A stretch of DNA of 64,000 nucleotides from Erwinia mallotivora (GTDB lineage: Bacteria > Pseudomonadota > Gammaproteobacteria > Enterobacterales > Enterobacteriaceae), in assembly GCF_000590885.1 (NCBI RefSeq), contig NZ_JFHN01000022.1, positions 1-64,000 on the forward strand, read 5' to 3'. Made by a program: the position numbers and the translations under genes. Shown one piece after another: positions 51,055 through 58,714 of this stretch (positions are counted from its first letter, which is position 1; every line of letters starts with the position of its first letter). The notes beneath the pieces were generated by a model that did no database searches, had not been told where the DNA came from, and saw only the letters and a list, made by a program, of their open reading frames with translations.

Positions 51055-51660
51055 ATGACGAAAAAAAACCGCAATGGTGGCCCAGGTCAAATCCGCATTA
51101 TTGGTGGCCTGTGGCGCGGCAGAAAACTCCCGGTTCCTGACAGCGCCGGACTAAGACCCACCACCGATCGCGTTCGTGAGACGCTGTTTAACTGGCTGGC
51201 GGCAGATATTCAGGGCGCACGTTGCCTCGATTGTTTTGCCGGTAGCGGCGCGCTGGGACTGGAAGCGCTGTCGCGTCACGCGGCTTCAGCCACCCTGCTG
51301 GAGCTGGAAAGACCGGTCGCGCAACAACTGGAAAAAAATCTGACAACCCTGGGTGCCACCACCGGCAAGGTTATTAATACCAACGCGCTGCAATATCTGG
51401 CTCAGCCGGGTGAACCTTACGATTTGGTGTTTATCGATCCCCCGTTTCGTAAAGGTCTGCTGGAACAAACCCTGTCACAGCTTGAGTCTGGTGGATGGCT
51501 GTCGGATCAGGCGCTTATCTACGTAGAAAGCGAAGTGGAAAACGGTATACCGACGGTGCCTGGCCGCTGGCAGCTGCACCGTGAAAAGGTTGCCGGACAG
51601 GTCGCGTATCGTTTGTACGTTCGCCACACCTCAGAAAAGGAACAACACCATGCTGATTAA
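51055..51660 (+). CDS. rsmD: 16S rRNA guanine-966 N2-methyltransferase RsmD
   Basis: 201 residues (198 in E. coli). SAM-binding motif LDCFAGSGALGLEALSR and catalytic FIDPPFRKG. The N-terminal GQIRIIGGLWRGRKLPVPDS is conserved. It methylates G966 of 16S rRNA in assembled 30S particles. Divergent from ftsY; its 3' end overlaps yhhL by 11 bases. Confidence 0.96.
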   Translation: MTKKNRNGGPGQIRIIGGLWRGRKLPVPDSAGLRPTTDRVRETLFNWLAADIQGARCLDCFAGSGALGLEALSRHAASATLLELERPVAQQLEKNLTTLGATTGKVINTNALQYLAQPGEPYDLVFIDPPFRKGLLEQTLSQLESGGWLSDQALIYVESEVENGIPTVPGRWQLHREKVAGQVAYRLYVRHTSEKEQHHAD

Positions 51661-51919
51661 TCTGGGAAGGCTGTTAATGGTCTTCGTCTGGGCTTTTTTG
51701 CTGCTCAATCTGGTTCATCCGTTTCCCAAACCCCTGAAATATTTTGTTGATGTTGCGTTGTTTTTTATGGTGGTTATGCACGGACTGCAACTGGTGCTGA
51801 TGCGCGCCACGCAACCTAAAACAGGGCCAAAATTAAGCCCTTTAACGCAAACCAAAATCTTCTTTTTTGGCGTCTTTGAACTGCTGGCCTGGCAGAAAAA
51901 AAACCTGCCGAAACAGTAG
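51650..51919 (+). CDS. yhhL: YhhL-like small membrane protein (DUF1145)
   Basis: 89 residues from the ATG at 51650, inside the end of rsmD and preceded by AAGGAA. Two hydrophobic helices (about 3-22 and 35-53) make it an inner-membrane protein, with a polar tail. Position after rsmD and the start MLINLGRLLMVFVWAFLLLN match E. coli YhhL. No function is known. Confidence 0.88.
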   Translation: MLINLGRLLMVFVWAFLLLNLVHPFPKPLKYFVDVALFFMVVMHGLQLVLMRATQPKTGPKLSPLTQTKIFFFGVFELLAWQKKNLPKQ

Positions 51920-51933
51920 CTGCTGAGAAAAAC

Positions 51934-51974
51934 CTGCCGAAAAAAGGGGAAATGTGGCGCTCTTTTTTCGGCAG
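51934..51974. terminator. bidirectional terminator between yhhL and yhhM
   Basis: Perfect 13-base stem, CTGCCGAAAAAAG and CTTTTTTCGGCAG, loop of 15 bases. The run of A on the left and T on the right give a U-tract-like stem base in both directions for the convergent genes. Confidence 0.7.
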
Positions 51975-51980
51975 ACTTCC

Positions 51981-52337
51981 TTACTGGTTAACAGGGCTGA
52001 ACGAGATAAACCGCGTTCCCTGGAGCTGTAATTTGCCCCTTGCCCCTTCATCAATCTGCTGATAATCACGCTTTGTTAAAACCAGCCTGAAATCTCCAGC
52101 GCCATTCAGCGGGTGAAACCAGGCTTCATAGCGCATCTCCTCGACGGGGATTACATCCCGCTGGCGGGAGCGGCGATTCGACACCGGTGTTTCCCTTCTT
52201 GCCTTGACTTCCACCGGCAGTGAACGAACCGGGGATGCATCGTTGACCGCCACTTCCCGGCGCTGCCTGATAAACTGGCGCGTTGCCAGGATGGCAATAA
52301 CCGCCAGGATGGCTAAGAACAAAAATGGTGGTTTCAT
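51981..52337 (-). CDS. yhhM: YhhM-like membrane-anchored protein (DUF2500)
   Basis: 118 residues from the ATG at 52337. One N-terminal membrane helix (about 4-20), a basic hinge RQFIRQRREV, then a small beta domain with EMRYEAWFHPLNGAGDFRL, which fits DUF2500 (E. coli YhhM). Function unknown. Convergent with yhhL as in E. coli. Confidence 0.88.
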   Translation of the reverse strand: MKPPFLFLAILAVIAILATRQFIRQRREVAVNDASPVRSLPVEVKARRETPVSNRRSRQRDVIPVEEMRYEAWFHPLNGAGDFRLVLTKRDYQQIDEGARGKLQLQGTRFISFSPVNQ

Positions 52338-52566
52338 ACAGTCTCTCTTTGGTCTTATCGGATAAAAAATGTCGGTTTGACCGATTGGCAACAGCCAGCT
52401 TACCGGGAAAATTTCTGGTTTTCAGCCCGCAATCGCCGTGAGTTGCCAGGCTCACACTTTGTATAACGAAGGTATTTGCTGCTTTCAGAAGCCCCCCACT
52501 GTCACTTCCCTGCGGCCTGACCTAGACTTAGCCGGGAATTGTGCATCGAAAACAAAGGGACAGATT

Positions 52567-53193
52567 ATGATTTGGTCATTTCTGGCAGTATTTTTTTCCG
52601 GCTGGCTGTATGTGGACGCTTCCTATCGCGGACCACAGTGGCAACGCTGGGTTTTTAAACCAGTTACCTTACTGCTGCTGCTGGCCTGGGCATGGCAGGC
52701 ACCGGTTCTGAACACCTCCGATTACCTGATTCTGTTTGGCCTGCTGGCTACCCTGGTGGGGGATGCCCTGACGCTGCTACCAAACCGGCGGATGCTTTAC
52801 GCGGTGGGCGCATTTTTCCTCTCACATCTGCTGTACACCCTCTATTTTGCCAGTCATATGACCCTGACCTTTTTCTGGCCGATTCCACTGGCGCTGCTGG
52901 TCATTGGGATACTGTTAATCGGCGCGCTCTGGAATAAGCTGGAGGAATTACGCTGGCCGGTTTGTACTTTTATCGGTATGACGTTGCTGATGACCTGGCT
53001 GGCAACCGAGCAATATTTTTTCCGTCCAAACGCTTACAGCTTTTCGCTGATGGCAGGCACTTCATTGCTGCTGTTAGCTAATATCATCTGGTATCTCACC
53101 CACTACCGCCGCCGCTTTACTTCTGACAGCGCCATTATTGCCGCCTGCTACTTCGCCGGTCATTTTATGATTGTGCGGGCACTTTATCTCTGA
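52567..53193 (+). CDS. yhhN: YhhN/TMEM86-family membrane protein
   Basis: 208 residues from the ATG at 52567 (AGGGA ribosome-binding site); the upstream in-frame start at 52438 adds unrelated sequence. About seven to eight membrane helices. [36 protein letters not shown] (read as two blocks) has the GD and FxxxH residues of the YhhN/lysoplasmalogenase family. Eukaryotic TMEM86 hydrolyses lysoplasmalogens; the bacterial role is unproven. Confidence 0.9.
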   Translation: MIWSFLAVFFSGWLYVDASYRGPQWQRWVFKPVTLLLLLAWAWQAPVLNTSDYLILFGLLATLVGDALTLLPNRRMLYAVGAFFLSHLLYTLYFASHMTLTFFWPIPLALLVIGILLIGALWNKLEELRWPVCTFIGMTLLMTWLATEQYFFRPNAYSFSLMAGTSLLLLANIIWYLTHYRRRFTSDSAIIAACYFAGHFMIVRALYL

Positions 53194-53207
53194 GCAGCAT
53201 TCAGGCC

Positions 53208-53239
53208 TTGACTCTGGAGTTGACTCCAGAGTGTAAGAT
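53208..53239 (+). promoter_or_regulatory. ZntR-type promoter/operator of zntA
   Basis: -35 TTGACT and -10 TAAGAT are separated by 20 bases, the long spacer typical of MerR-family control. The spacer holds the palindrome ACTCTGGAGT/ACTCCAGAGT with a two-base centre (53211-53232). This equals the E. coli zntA operator, so Zn/Cd/Pb-dependent activation by ZntR is expected. Confidence 0.9.
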
Positions 53240-53286
53240 AACGCCGTGGCAGGCTCTCGTCCTGCCCGGATTTATCAGGAGGCCTA

Positions 53287-55559
53287 ATGCACCAGCACTC
53301 TTCGTCATGTTCCTGTGGTATTCACCACGCCAGCCGTCAGCCAGACTGCCACGGTAAACCGCGGCCGGTTATCCGCACCTTAACCGCAATCAACACCGCC
53401 GTTCCTGAAAGCAGCTGCTGTGGCGATGCCACTTGTGGTTCTCCAGAGCGTCCCACAGAAGAGAGCGACCAGGCTTCAGCGCTGCCCACATGGCGCTGGC
53501 AAATCAGCGGAATGGACTGCCCGTCCTGTGCCAGAAAGATTGAAAATGCCGTCAGTCAGGTAACTTCTGTGGTGTCGGTAAAGGTGTTGTTTACCACCGA
53601 AAACTGGTCGTGAACGCAACGCAGGATGTCTCCCGGCAGGTCGAGCTGGCTGTGCAGGGCGCAGGATTCAGCCTGAGACGCAGTCACGCCCGACCATCAG
53701 TCGGACAGAAAAACACTTTCTGGCAGGACAACGGTTTCCTGCTGGCAACCGTTATCCTGATGTCTGCCAGCTGGCTGATTGAGCAATTCAGTCCGCAGGC
53801 CGGAAAAGTTGCTTTTATTCTCACCACATTGACCGGTGTCTGGCCCGTTGCCCGCAGCGCTTTTCGCCTGATCAAAAGCGGAACTCCCTTTGCTATCGAA
53901 ACGCTGATGACTGTGGCAGCCATCGGTGCACTGTTTATTGGCGCTACCGCAGAAGCTGCTATGGTGCTGTTACTGTTTATGCTGGGTGAGCGCCTGGAGT
54001 CTTATGCCGCCCGGCGTGCACGTCGGGGCATTACCGCCCTGATGGCACTGCAACCCGAGGAGGCGGTGCGAATTAAAGATGGCAGGCGCGAAACCCTTGC
54101 TTTAAGCGCACTGCAACCCGGCGATATTATTGAGGTTGCCGCTGGCGCTCGTTTACCAGCCGATGCCAGTCTGATGGCCGCGTGGGCCAGCTTTGATGAA
54201 AGTGCCCTGACTGGCGAATCAGTGCCGGTTGAACGCCGGCAGGGAGAGGTGATTGCCGCAGGCAGTCTGAGCGTTGACCAGCAGGTCAGGCTTAAAGTGG
54301 TTTCCCGACCGGGTGAGAGCGCAATCGATCGCATTCTGCATCTGATCGAAGAAGCAGAATCACACCGTGCTCCGGTTGAGCGATTCCTCGATCGGTTCAG
54401 CCGCATTTATACCCCCGTTATCATGTTTATCGCGCTGTTGGTTGCCGTGATCCCCCCGCTTATTTTCGCTGGCGAGTGGCAAATATGGATTTACAAAGGG
54501 CTGACGTTGCTGCTGATTGGTTGCCCTTGTGCGCTGGTTATCTCCACACCGGCAGCAATCACCTCCGGACTGGCTGCCGCCTCGCGGCGCGGCGTGCTGA
54601 TTAAAGGCGGGGCCGCGCTGGAAAGTCTGAATGCAATCCGCACACTGGCATTTGATAAAACCGGCACGCTAACCGAAGGCAGACCCGAGGTCACGACCAT
54701 TATCAGTCTGAACGAAGAAACTGAAGATGAATTGCTGGTGAAGGCGGCCGCCACGGAGCAGGGTTCTTCGCATCCGCTGGCAAAAGCCATTGTTGCACTT
54801 GCCACCCGCCGACAGCTCACTATTCCGGAAGCAGAATCCCAGATAACACAGCCTGGCAAAGGAGTTGAAGCAACAGTAAATGGTTACTCACTTTTGATCA
54901 GCTCCCCCAAAAATGTGGCAAAAAATTGCCTGACAATTTCACTCTCTGCTCAGATTGCCAGTCTGGAAGATGCCGGAAATACCGTCGTGGTGATGCTGGA
55001 AAATGGTCGCCCGATTGCCCTGATCGGTCTGCGCGATACGCTCAGAAAAGAAGCGGCGGCGGCATTGCAGGCGTTGCGTAAACTGAGGATAAAGTCGGTG
55101 ATGCTGACCGGGGACAATCCCCGGGCTGCCGCCGCTATCGCCAACGAGCTGGAGACAGACTATCGTGCTGGTTTACTGCCTGCGGATAAGGTCGCGGCCA
55201 TTGCTGAACTCCGCCAGCAGGGTTCGGTTGCCATGGTCGGTGATGGAATTAACGACGCGCCCGCGATGAAGGCCGCCACCATCGGCATCGCGATGGGCAG
55301 CGGCAGCGACGTGGCGCTGGAAACAGCAGATGCTGCACTGACCCACAATAACCTGATGGGTCTGGCGACGATGATCCGCCTGTCCCGTGCAACCCACGCC
55401 AACATCCGGCAAAACATTGCCCTGGCACTGACTCTGAAAGGCGTGTTTCTGGTAACCACGCTTCTGGGATTCACTGGCCTGTGGCTGGCCGTACTGGCCG
55501 ACTCTGGCGCAACGGCACTGGTGACAGCTAATGCACTCCGCTTGTTAAGTAAGCGCTAA
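53287..55559 (+). pseudogene. zntA: Zn/Cd/Pb P-type ATPase ZntA, interrupted by a frameshift
   Basis: Two overlapping frames (53287-53613 and 53610-55559) together make a full ZntA. The first has a Cys/His-rich metal-binding tail, a CCGDATC motif and the heavy-metal domain SGMDCPSCARKIENAV; the second has all P-type ATPase parts: CPC in LLIGCPCALVIS, phosphorylation site DKTGTLTEG, and GDGINDAPAMK. In E. coli the join reads EKLVV; here GAAAACTGGTC holds one A too few (run at 53600-53603), which puts a TGA four codons later. Restoring one A rebuilds E-K-L-V-V exactly. Either a real null mutation or a base-call error; a shortened ATPase started inside the second frame would lack the metal-binding domain. 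Confidence 0.85.
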
Positions 55560-55668
55560 CTATAGTGACTTACAGGCAGAATTTTCTTGTAGATTGAACA
55601 CAGGAATCGCTGGCGATCGGCCGCAGTATTAAGACGATCGCCTTGAATGTGAAGACAACCAGGCAGAA

Positions 55669-55860
55669 TCACTTACTGAATTTCTCTTCTGCAAGTGCGT
55701 CAAGTCTGTCAAAGAATCGGAAGCAGATCTTAAAAACTTCCTTTCTGGCCGTATGCAGATTTTTATCCTGTTCGACTTCCTCAAACATATCGTCAAGCTT
55801 ATCAACTATCCTGCGCATGCTTTCTTCGAAGTAATAATGTTTATTATCTTTTGGATTTAT
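55669..55860 (-). pseudogene. out-of-frame 3' continuation of the 183-residue orphan gene
   Basis: Minus-strand frame that continues directly from the orphan gene but one base out of phase, ending at TGA 55669-55671. It reads DYINPKDNKHYYFEESMRRI, then DKLDDMFEEVEQDK and FFDRLDALAEEKFSK, amphipathic and coil-forming, about 65 codons. It has no start of its own with a ribosome-binding site. Adding one A to the seven-A run at 55871-55877 fuses it in frame with the upstream part into a protein of about 240 residues. Confidence 0.5.
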
Positions 55861-56408
55861 ATAATCATTATTTTTTTAGCATATGCCTCTAACTCACACC
55901 CCAGATCCACTGCTTTTTTCTTTAAAGCATCAACTTTAAGATAATTATCTGTTATCAGCGAAAAAGAAGATTTTTGATTTTTTTCAATGCCCGACTCAGA
56001 TCGGATAGCAGATATTTCTTCACTGAATATTTCTTTTTTTTCTGATGGCTTAACCAGCTCATTTATTATCTGACTTTTTTCTGGTTTGGCTGGAAGGACT
56101 GGCTTATTTTCCTTTACAGTATTGCTCATATTTATTTCAGGAAGAGCAGGATGACTGCTTTTATTACTTATAATGTAATTTTTCAGTCGTTTACCATTAA
56201 CACTGAGAAGCTGCGAGAAGCTGCCTGCATAAATTTTACGCTGCCCTTTGGATTTTGGCTGCAAATTCACTTCGTTATGACTCAGAGACACTTGCTCAAA
56301 TTTAGCAACTAAATTTTTGACAACGCCTTTTGCTGGCAAGTGAGCTGATTCAGTAACATTAATTACACTTACTGTCCCTGCACATACATCAACATTATTT
56401 GAAATCAT
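55857..56408 (-). CDS. orphan AT-rich gene of unknown function, probably truncated by a frameshift
   Basis: 183 residues as read. No signal peptide or membrane helix. The N-terminus is polar and Ser/Asn/Val-rich, then KGVVKNLVAKFEQ, followed by a Pro/Lys/Glu-rich low-complexity stretch (ALPEINMSNTVKENKPVLPA) and a predicted coil. I do not recognise it. Composition and isolation between zntA and tusA, adjacent in E. coli, look like those of secreted effectors in this type of genome, but no hrp box is found upstream. The frame stops right after a run of seven A, beyond which homologous-looking coding sequence goes on in another phase. Confidence 0.6.
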   Translation of the reverse strand: MISNNVDVCAGTVSVINVTESAHLPAKGVVKNLVAKFEQVSLSHNEVNLQPKSKGQRKIYAGSFSQLLSVNGKRLKNYIISNKSSHPALPEINMSNTVKENKPVLPAKPEKSQIINELVKPSEKKEIFSEEISAIRSESGIEKNQKSSFSLITDNYLKVDALKKKAVDLGCELEAYAKKIMII

Positions 56409-56643
56409 GATTTTCTCCCGTTTTTTATTTTTTTATTCTATTGAGATAAAAAATTCATGATATAAAAAAACGCTTACCGCTATCGAGTCAGAATGTAATA
56501 CGGGAAAGGTTCAGGAATTTATTTGGTCTTTACAGCATGGTTCTGTTAAATCTTACTTCAGAGAAACCTCGTTAATCACAATCAAATTGATAAGCTGGCT
56601 GAAGCGATAAGTAAATAAGAAACTCAATGCAGCCAACTTATTT

Positions 56644-56889
56644 TTACAGCCCTTTCTTAAGCAAATATCGGTAGGGTACTTCATCTGTGGCCTGTGCCAG
56701 CAGCCTGTGTTCCATAAAACGACAGAAACCGGGAATGTCGCGTGTGGTGGCAGGATCATCGGCAATGACCAGTAAGGTTTCGCCATCCTGCATGTGGCGC
56801 ACCGCTTTACGTACCATCATAACCGGCTCCGGGCACCGTAAGCCAAGCGTATCCAGCGTTTGGTCGGGATTAGCGAACATCTCGCTCAT
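56644..56889 (-). CDS. tusA: sulfurtransferase TusA
   Basis: 81 residues from the ATG at 56889, the E. coli length. The persulfide Cys19 is in [14 protein letters not shown]. TusA takes sulfur from IscS and passes it through TusBCD/TusE to MnmA for 2-thiouridine in tRNA, and also affects molybdenum cofactor synthesis. The frame extends upstream to 56976 but homologues start here. Confidence 0.96.
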   Translation of the reverse strand: MSEMFANPDQTLDTLGLRCPEPVMMVRKAVRHMQDGETLLVIADDPATTRDIPGFCRFMEHRLLAQATDEVPYRYLLKKGL

Positions 56890-57102
56890 AGAATTCTCAC
56901 CTGAAGAAACAACGCGGGTCATTTTACCCGGCGTGGGGGGATGTGCAAGCAGACTGGCTGTTGTTTTAAATGCCACACAAATGTCAGTTAATAAGGTTTA
57001 TCGGGAAGCGCGATGGCGGTAACGTTTGCGCTAAAATTAACCATTGCATTGGCAGACTGTTTCGGTAATATGCCGCGCAATCGCCCGGGCGAGATAATTA
57101 TT

Positions 57103-57135
57103 TTTGGGTTCCCTCACCCCATTATTCAAAAAGGT
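57103..57135 (+). promoter_or_regulatory. probable preQ1-I riboswitch upstream of yhhQ
   Basis: The RNA reads UUGGGUUCCCUCACCCCA, then AUUAUUC, then AAAAAGG. Stem P1 is UGGG/CCCA; the loop carries CCCUC, which can pair with the 3' AGG, while the A-rich linker lies in the minor groove. Size (about 33 bases) and layout match the Thermoanaerobacter tengcongensis preQ1-I fold. The AAGG is also the ribosome-binding site five bases before the yhhQ ATG, so ligand binding would block translation. YhhQ imports queuosine precursors, which fits the ligand. Confidence 0.65.
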
Positions 57136-57138
57136 CAC

Positions 57139-57807
57139 ATGATGATTTCTTTCTCTTCACGCCAGCGCATGCAAGCGTTGGTCTGGCTGTCGTTATTTCA
57201 TGTGCTGGTGATCACCTCCAGCAACTATCTGGTACAGCTGCCCGTCTCCATTTTTGGCCTGCACACTACCTGGGGCGCGTTCAGCTTTCCGTTTATTTTT
57301 CTCGCTACCGATTTAACCGTGCGGATTTTTGGTGCGCCGTTGGCCCGTCGCATTATACTGCTGGTGATGGTTCCGGCACTGTTTATCTCCTACGTTATCT
57401 CTGCGCTGTTTTATCAGGGCCAGTGGCAGGGTTTTGCTGCTCTGAACGTGGTTAACCTGTTTGTCGCCCGTATCGCCTGTGCCAGTTTTATGGCTTATGC
57501 GCTGGGTCAGATTCTGGATGTGCATGTATTTAATCGCCTGCGCAAGCTGCCGCAGTGGTGGATAGCACCCGCCTCAGCCATGTTTCTGGGGAATATCAGT
57601 GATACGCTGGCCTTCTTCTTTATCGCCTTTTACAAAAGCACCGATCTGTTTATGGCACAGAACTGGGTGGAAATCGCGCTGGTGGACTACAGCTTTAAGG
57701 TGATTATCTGCATGCTGTTTTTCCTGCCTGCTTATGGCGTGCTGTTAAATACCGTACTCAAACGACTGGCCGAAAAACCTGCCGGTGCCAGAGTTAATTT
57801 CGGCTGA
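57139..57807 (+). CDS. yhhQ: queuosine precursor (preQ0/preQ1) transporter YhhQ
   Basis: 222 residues from the first of two adjacent ATG codons (57139); upstream in-frame ATG at 57013 would remove the riboswitch from the leader. About six membrane helices; HTTWGAFSFPFIFLATDLTV and FGAPLARRI are nearly as in E. coli, and GNISDTLAFFFIAFYKS follows. E. coli YhhQ imports 7-cyano-7-deazaguanine for queuosine synthesis in tRNA. Divergent from tusA, followed by a strong terminator. Confidence 0.94.
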   Translation: MMISFSSRQRMQALVWLSLFHVLVITSSNYLVQLPVSIFGLHTTWGAFSFPFIFLATDLTVRIFGAPLARRIILLVMVPALFISYVISALFYQGQWQGFAALNVVNLFVARIACASFMAYALGQILDVHVFNRLRKLPQWWIAPASAMFLGNISDTLAFFFIAFYKSTDLFMAQNWVEIALVDYSFKVIICMLFFLPAYGVLLNTVLKRLAEKPAGARVNFG

Positions 57808-57826
57808 AACCCGCTGACCTTTTAAG

Positions 57827-57857
57827 CTGCCTTGCCACCCCGGTAAGGCAGTTTTTT
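57827..57857 (+). terminator. terminator after yhhQ
   Basis: Stem CTGCCTTGCC/GGTAAGGCAG with one G-U pair and loop ACCCC, followed by six T. Starts 19 bases after the yhhQ stop. Confidence 0.9.
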
Positions 57858-58050
57858 GCCACGTCATCTCCGCTTTCTTAAGTTCTAACCCGCTAAATTG
57901 CGCCGCTGTCAGAGCAAAACCTCGCCATTAAAAACGGTGTCTCAAAAGACGTTAAGCACCTACACTACAAAGCGTCAGTTGCTTTTAACCGCTGATTACT
58001 ATTCTATGAGTGGCAGTAACAGGTACACGACTAAGGTAGAAGAGAGAACA

Positions 58051-58608
58051 ATGCGTAACTTACTAAAATATGCTGGCATCGGTTTACTGGTGGTTGGACT
58101 GACCGCCTGTGACGGCAAAAATGATAAAGCCGCAGCCGATGGCAATGGCAGCAGTAGCAGCCAGAGTGGTCAGACAGTGACCCTGATGGACGGCAAAATG
58201 AGTTTCTCCCTGCCATCTGGCATGTCCGATCAGAGTGGTAAACTGGGTACGCAGGCTAACAATATGCACGTCTACGCCGATGCCTCCGGCCAGAAAGCCA
58301 TTATTGTGATTGAAGGGGACACAAGCAGCGAAGGGCTGGATACGCTGTCGAAACGTCTGGAACAGCAGCAGCGCAGCCGCGATCCGCAGTTGCAAGTGGT
58401 TACTAACAAAGCTATTGACCTGAAAGGTCAGCCTGCTCAGCAGCTGGACTCGGTGATTTCAGCAAAAAATCAGTCATCCTGGTCTTCAGTGGTGCTGGCA
58501 AAAGTTGACAACAAATTGCTGACGTTGCAAATCACCCTCCCTGCGGATAATCAACAACAGTCTCAGGCTGAAGCTGAAAATATCATCAACACCATCACGC
58601 TTAAATAG
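58051..58608 (+). CDS. dcrB: lipoprotein DcrB
   Basis: 185 residues from the ATG at 58051, the E. coli length. Lipobox LTAC places the lipidated Cys at residue 20; a Ser/Gly-rich linker follows and then a compact domain with [19 protein letters not shown] and [15 protein letters not shown]. In E. coli dcrB is needed for phage C1/C6 infection and it affects lipoprotein maturation and envelope stability. Convergent with the fdhF operon. Confidence 0.95.
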   Translation: MRNLLKYAGIGLLVVGLTACDGKNDKAAADGNGSSSSQSGQTVTLMDGKMSFSLPSGMSDQSGKLGTQANNMHVYADASGQKAIIVIEGDTSSEGLDTLSKRLEQQQRSRDPQLQVVTNKAIDLKGQPAQQLDSVISAKNQSSWSSVVLAKVDNKLLTLQITLPADNQQQSQAEAENIINTITLK

Positions 58609-58614
58609 CCTTCT

Positions 58615-58640
58615 GGCCCCTTGTCGTCAGGGGCCGTTTT
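58615..58640 (+). terminator. terminator after dcrB
   Basis: Stem GGCCCC/GGGGCC with a nine-base loop, followed by GTTTT; six bases after the dcrB stop. Moderate strength judging from the short stem and U-run. Confidence 0.65.
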
Positions 58641-58714
58641 CACCCCTCCCGGACCGGCACAGCTTAGCCTTGCTTCACCATCGTCAGCTCTCCGATCCGG
58701 ACGAAGGGGTCACT

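Noticed and set aside
53590-53613. programmed frameshift in zntA
   Set aside because: The site C-GAA-AAC is not a usable -1 slippery heptamer and the A-run is too short for polymerase slippage; a simple deletion or read error is more likely.
56487-56513. hrp-box-like sequence upstream of the orphan gene at 55857-56408
   Set aside because: Only TGAACC and no CCAC at the right spacing; not a credible HrpL site.
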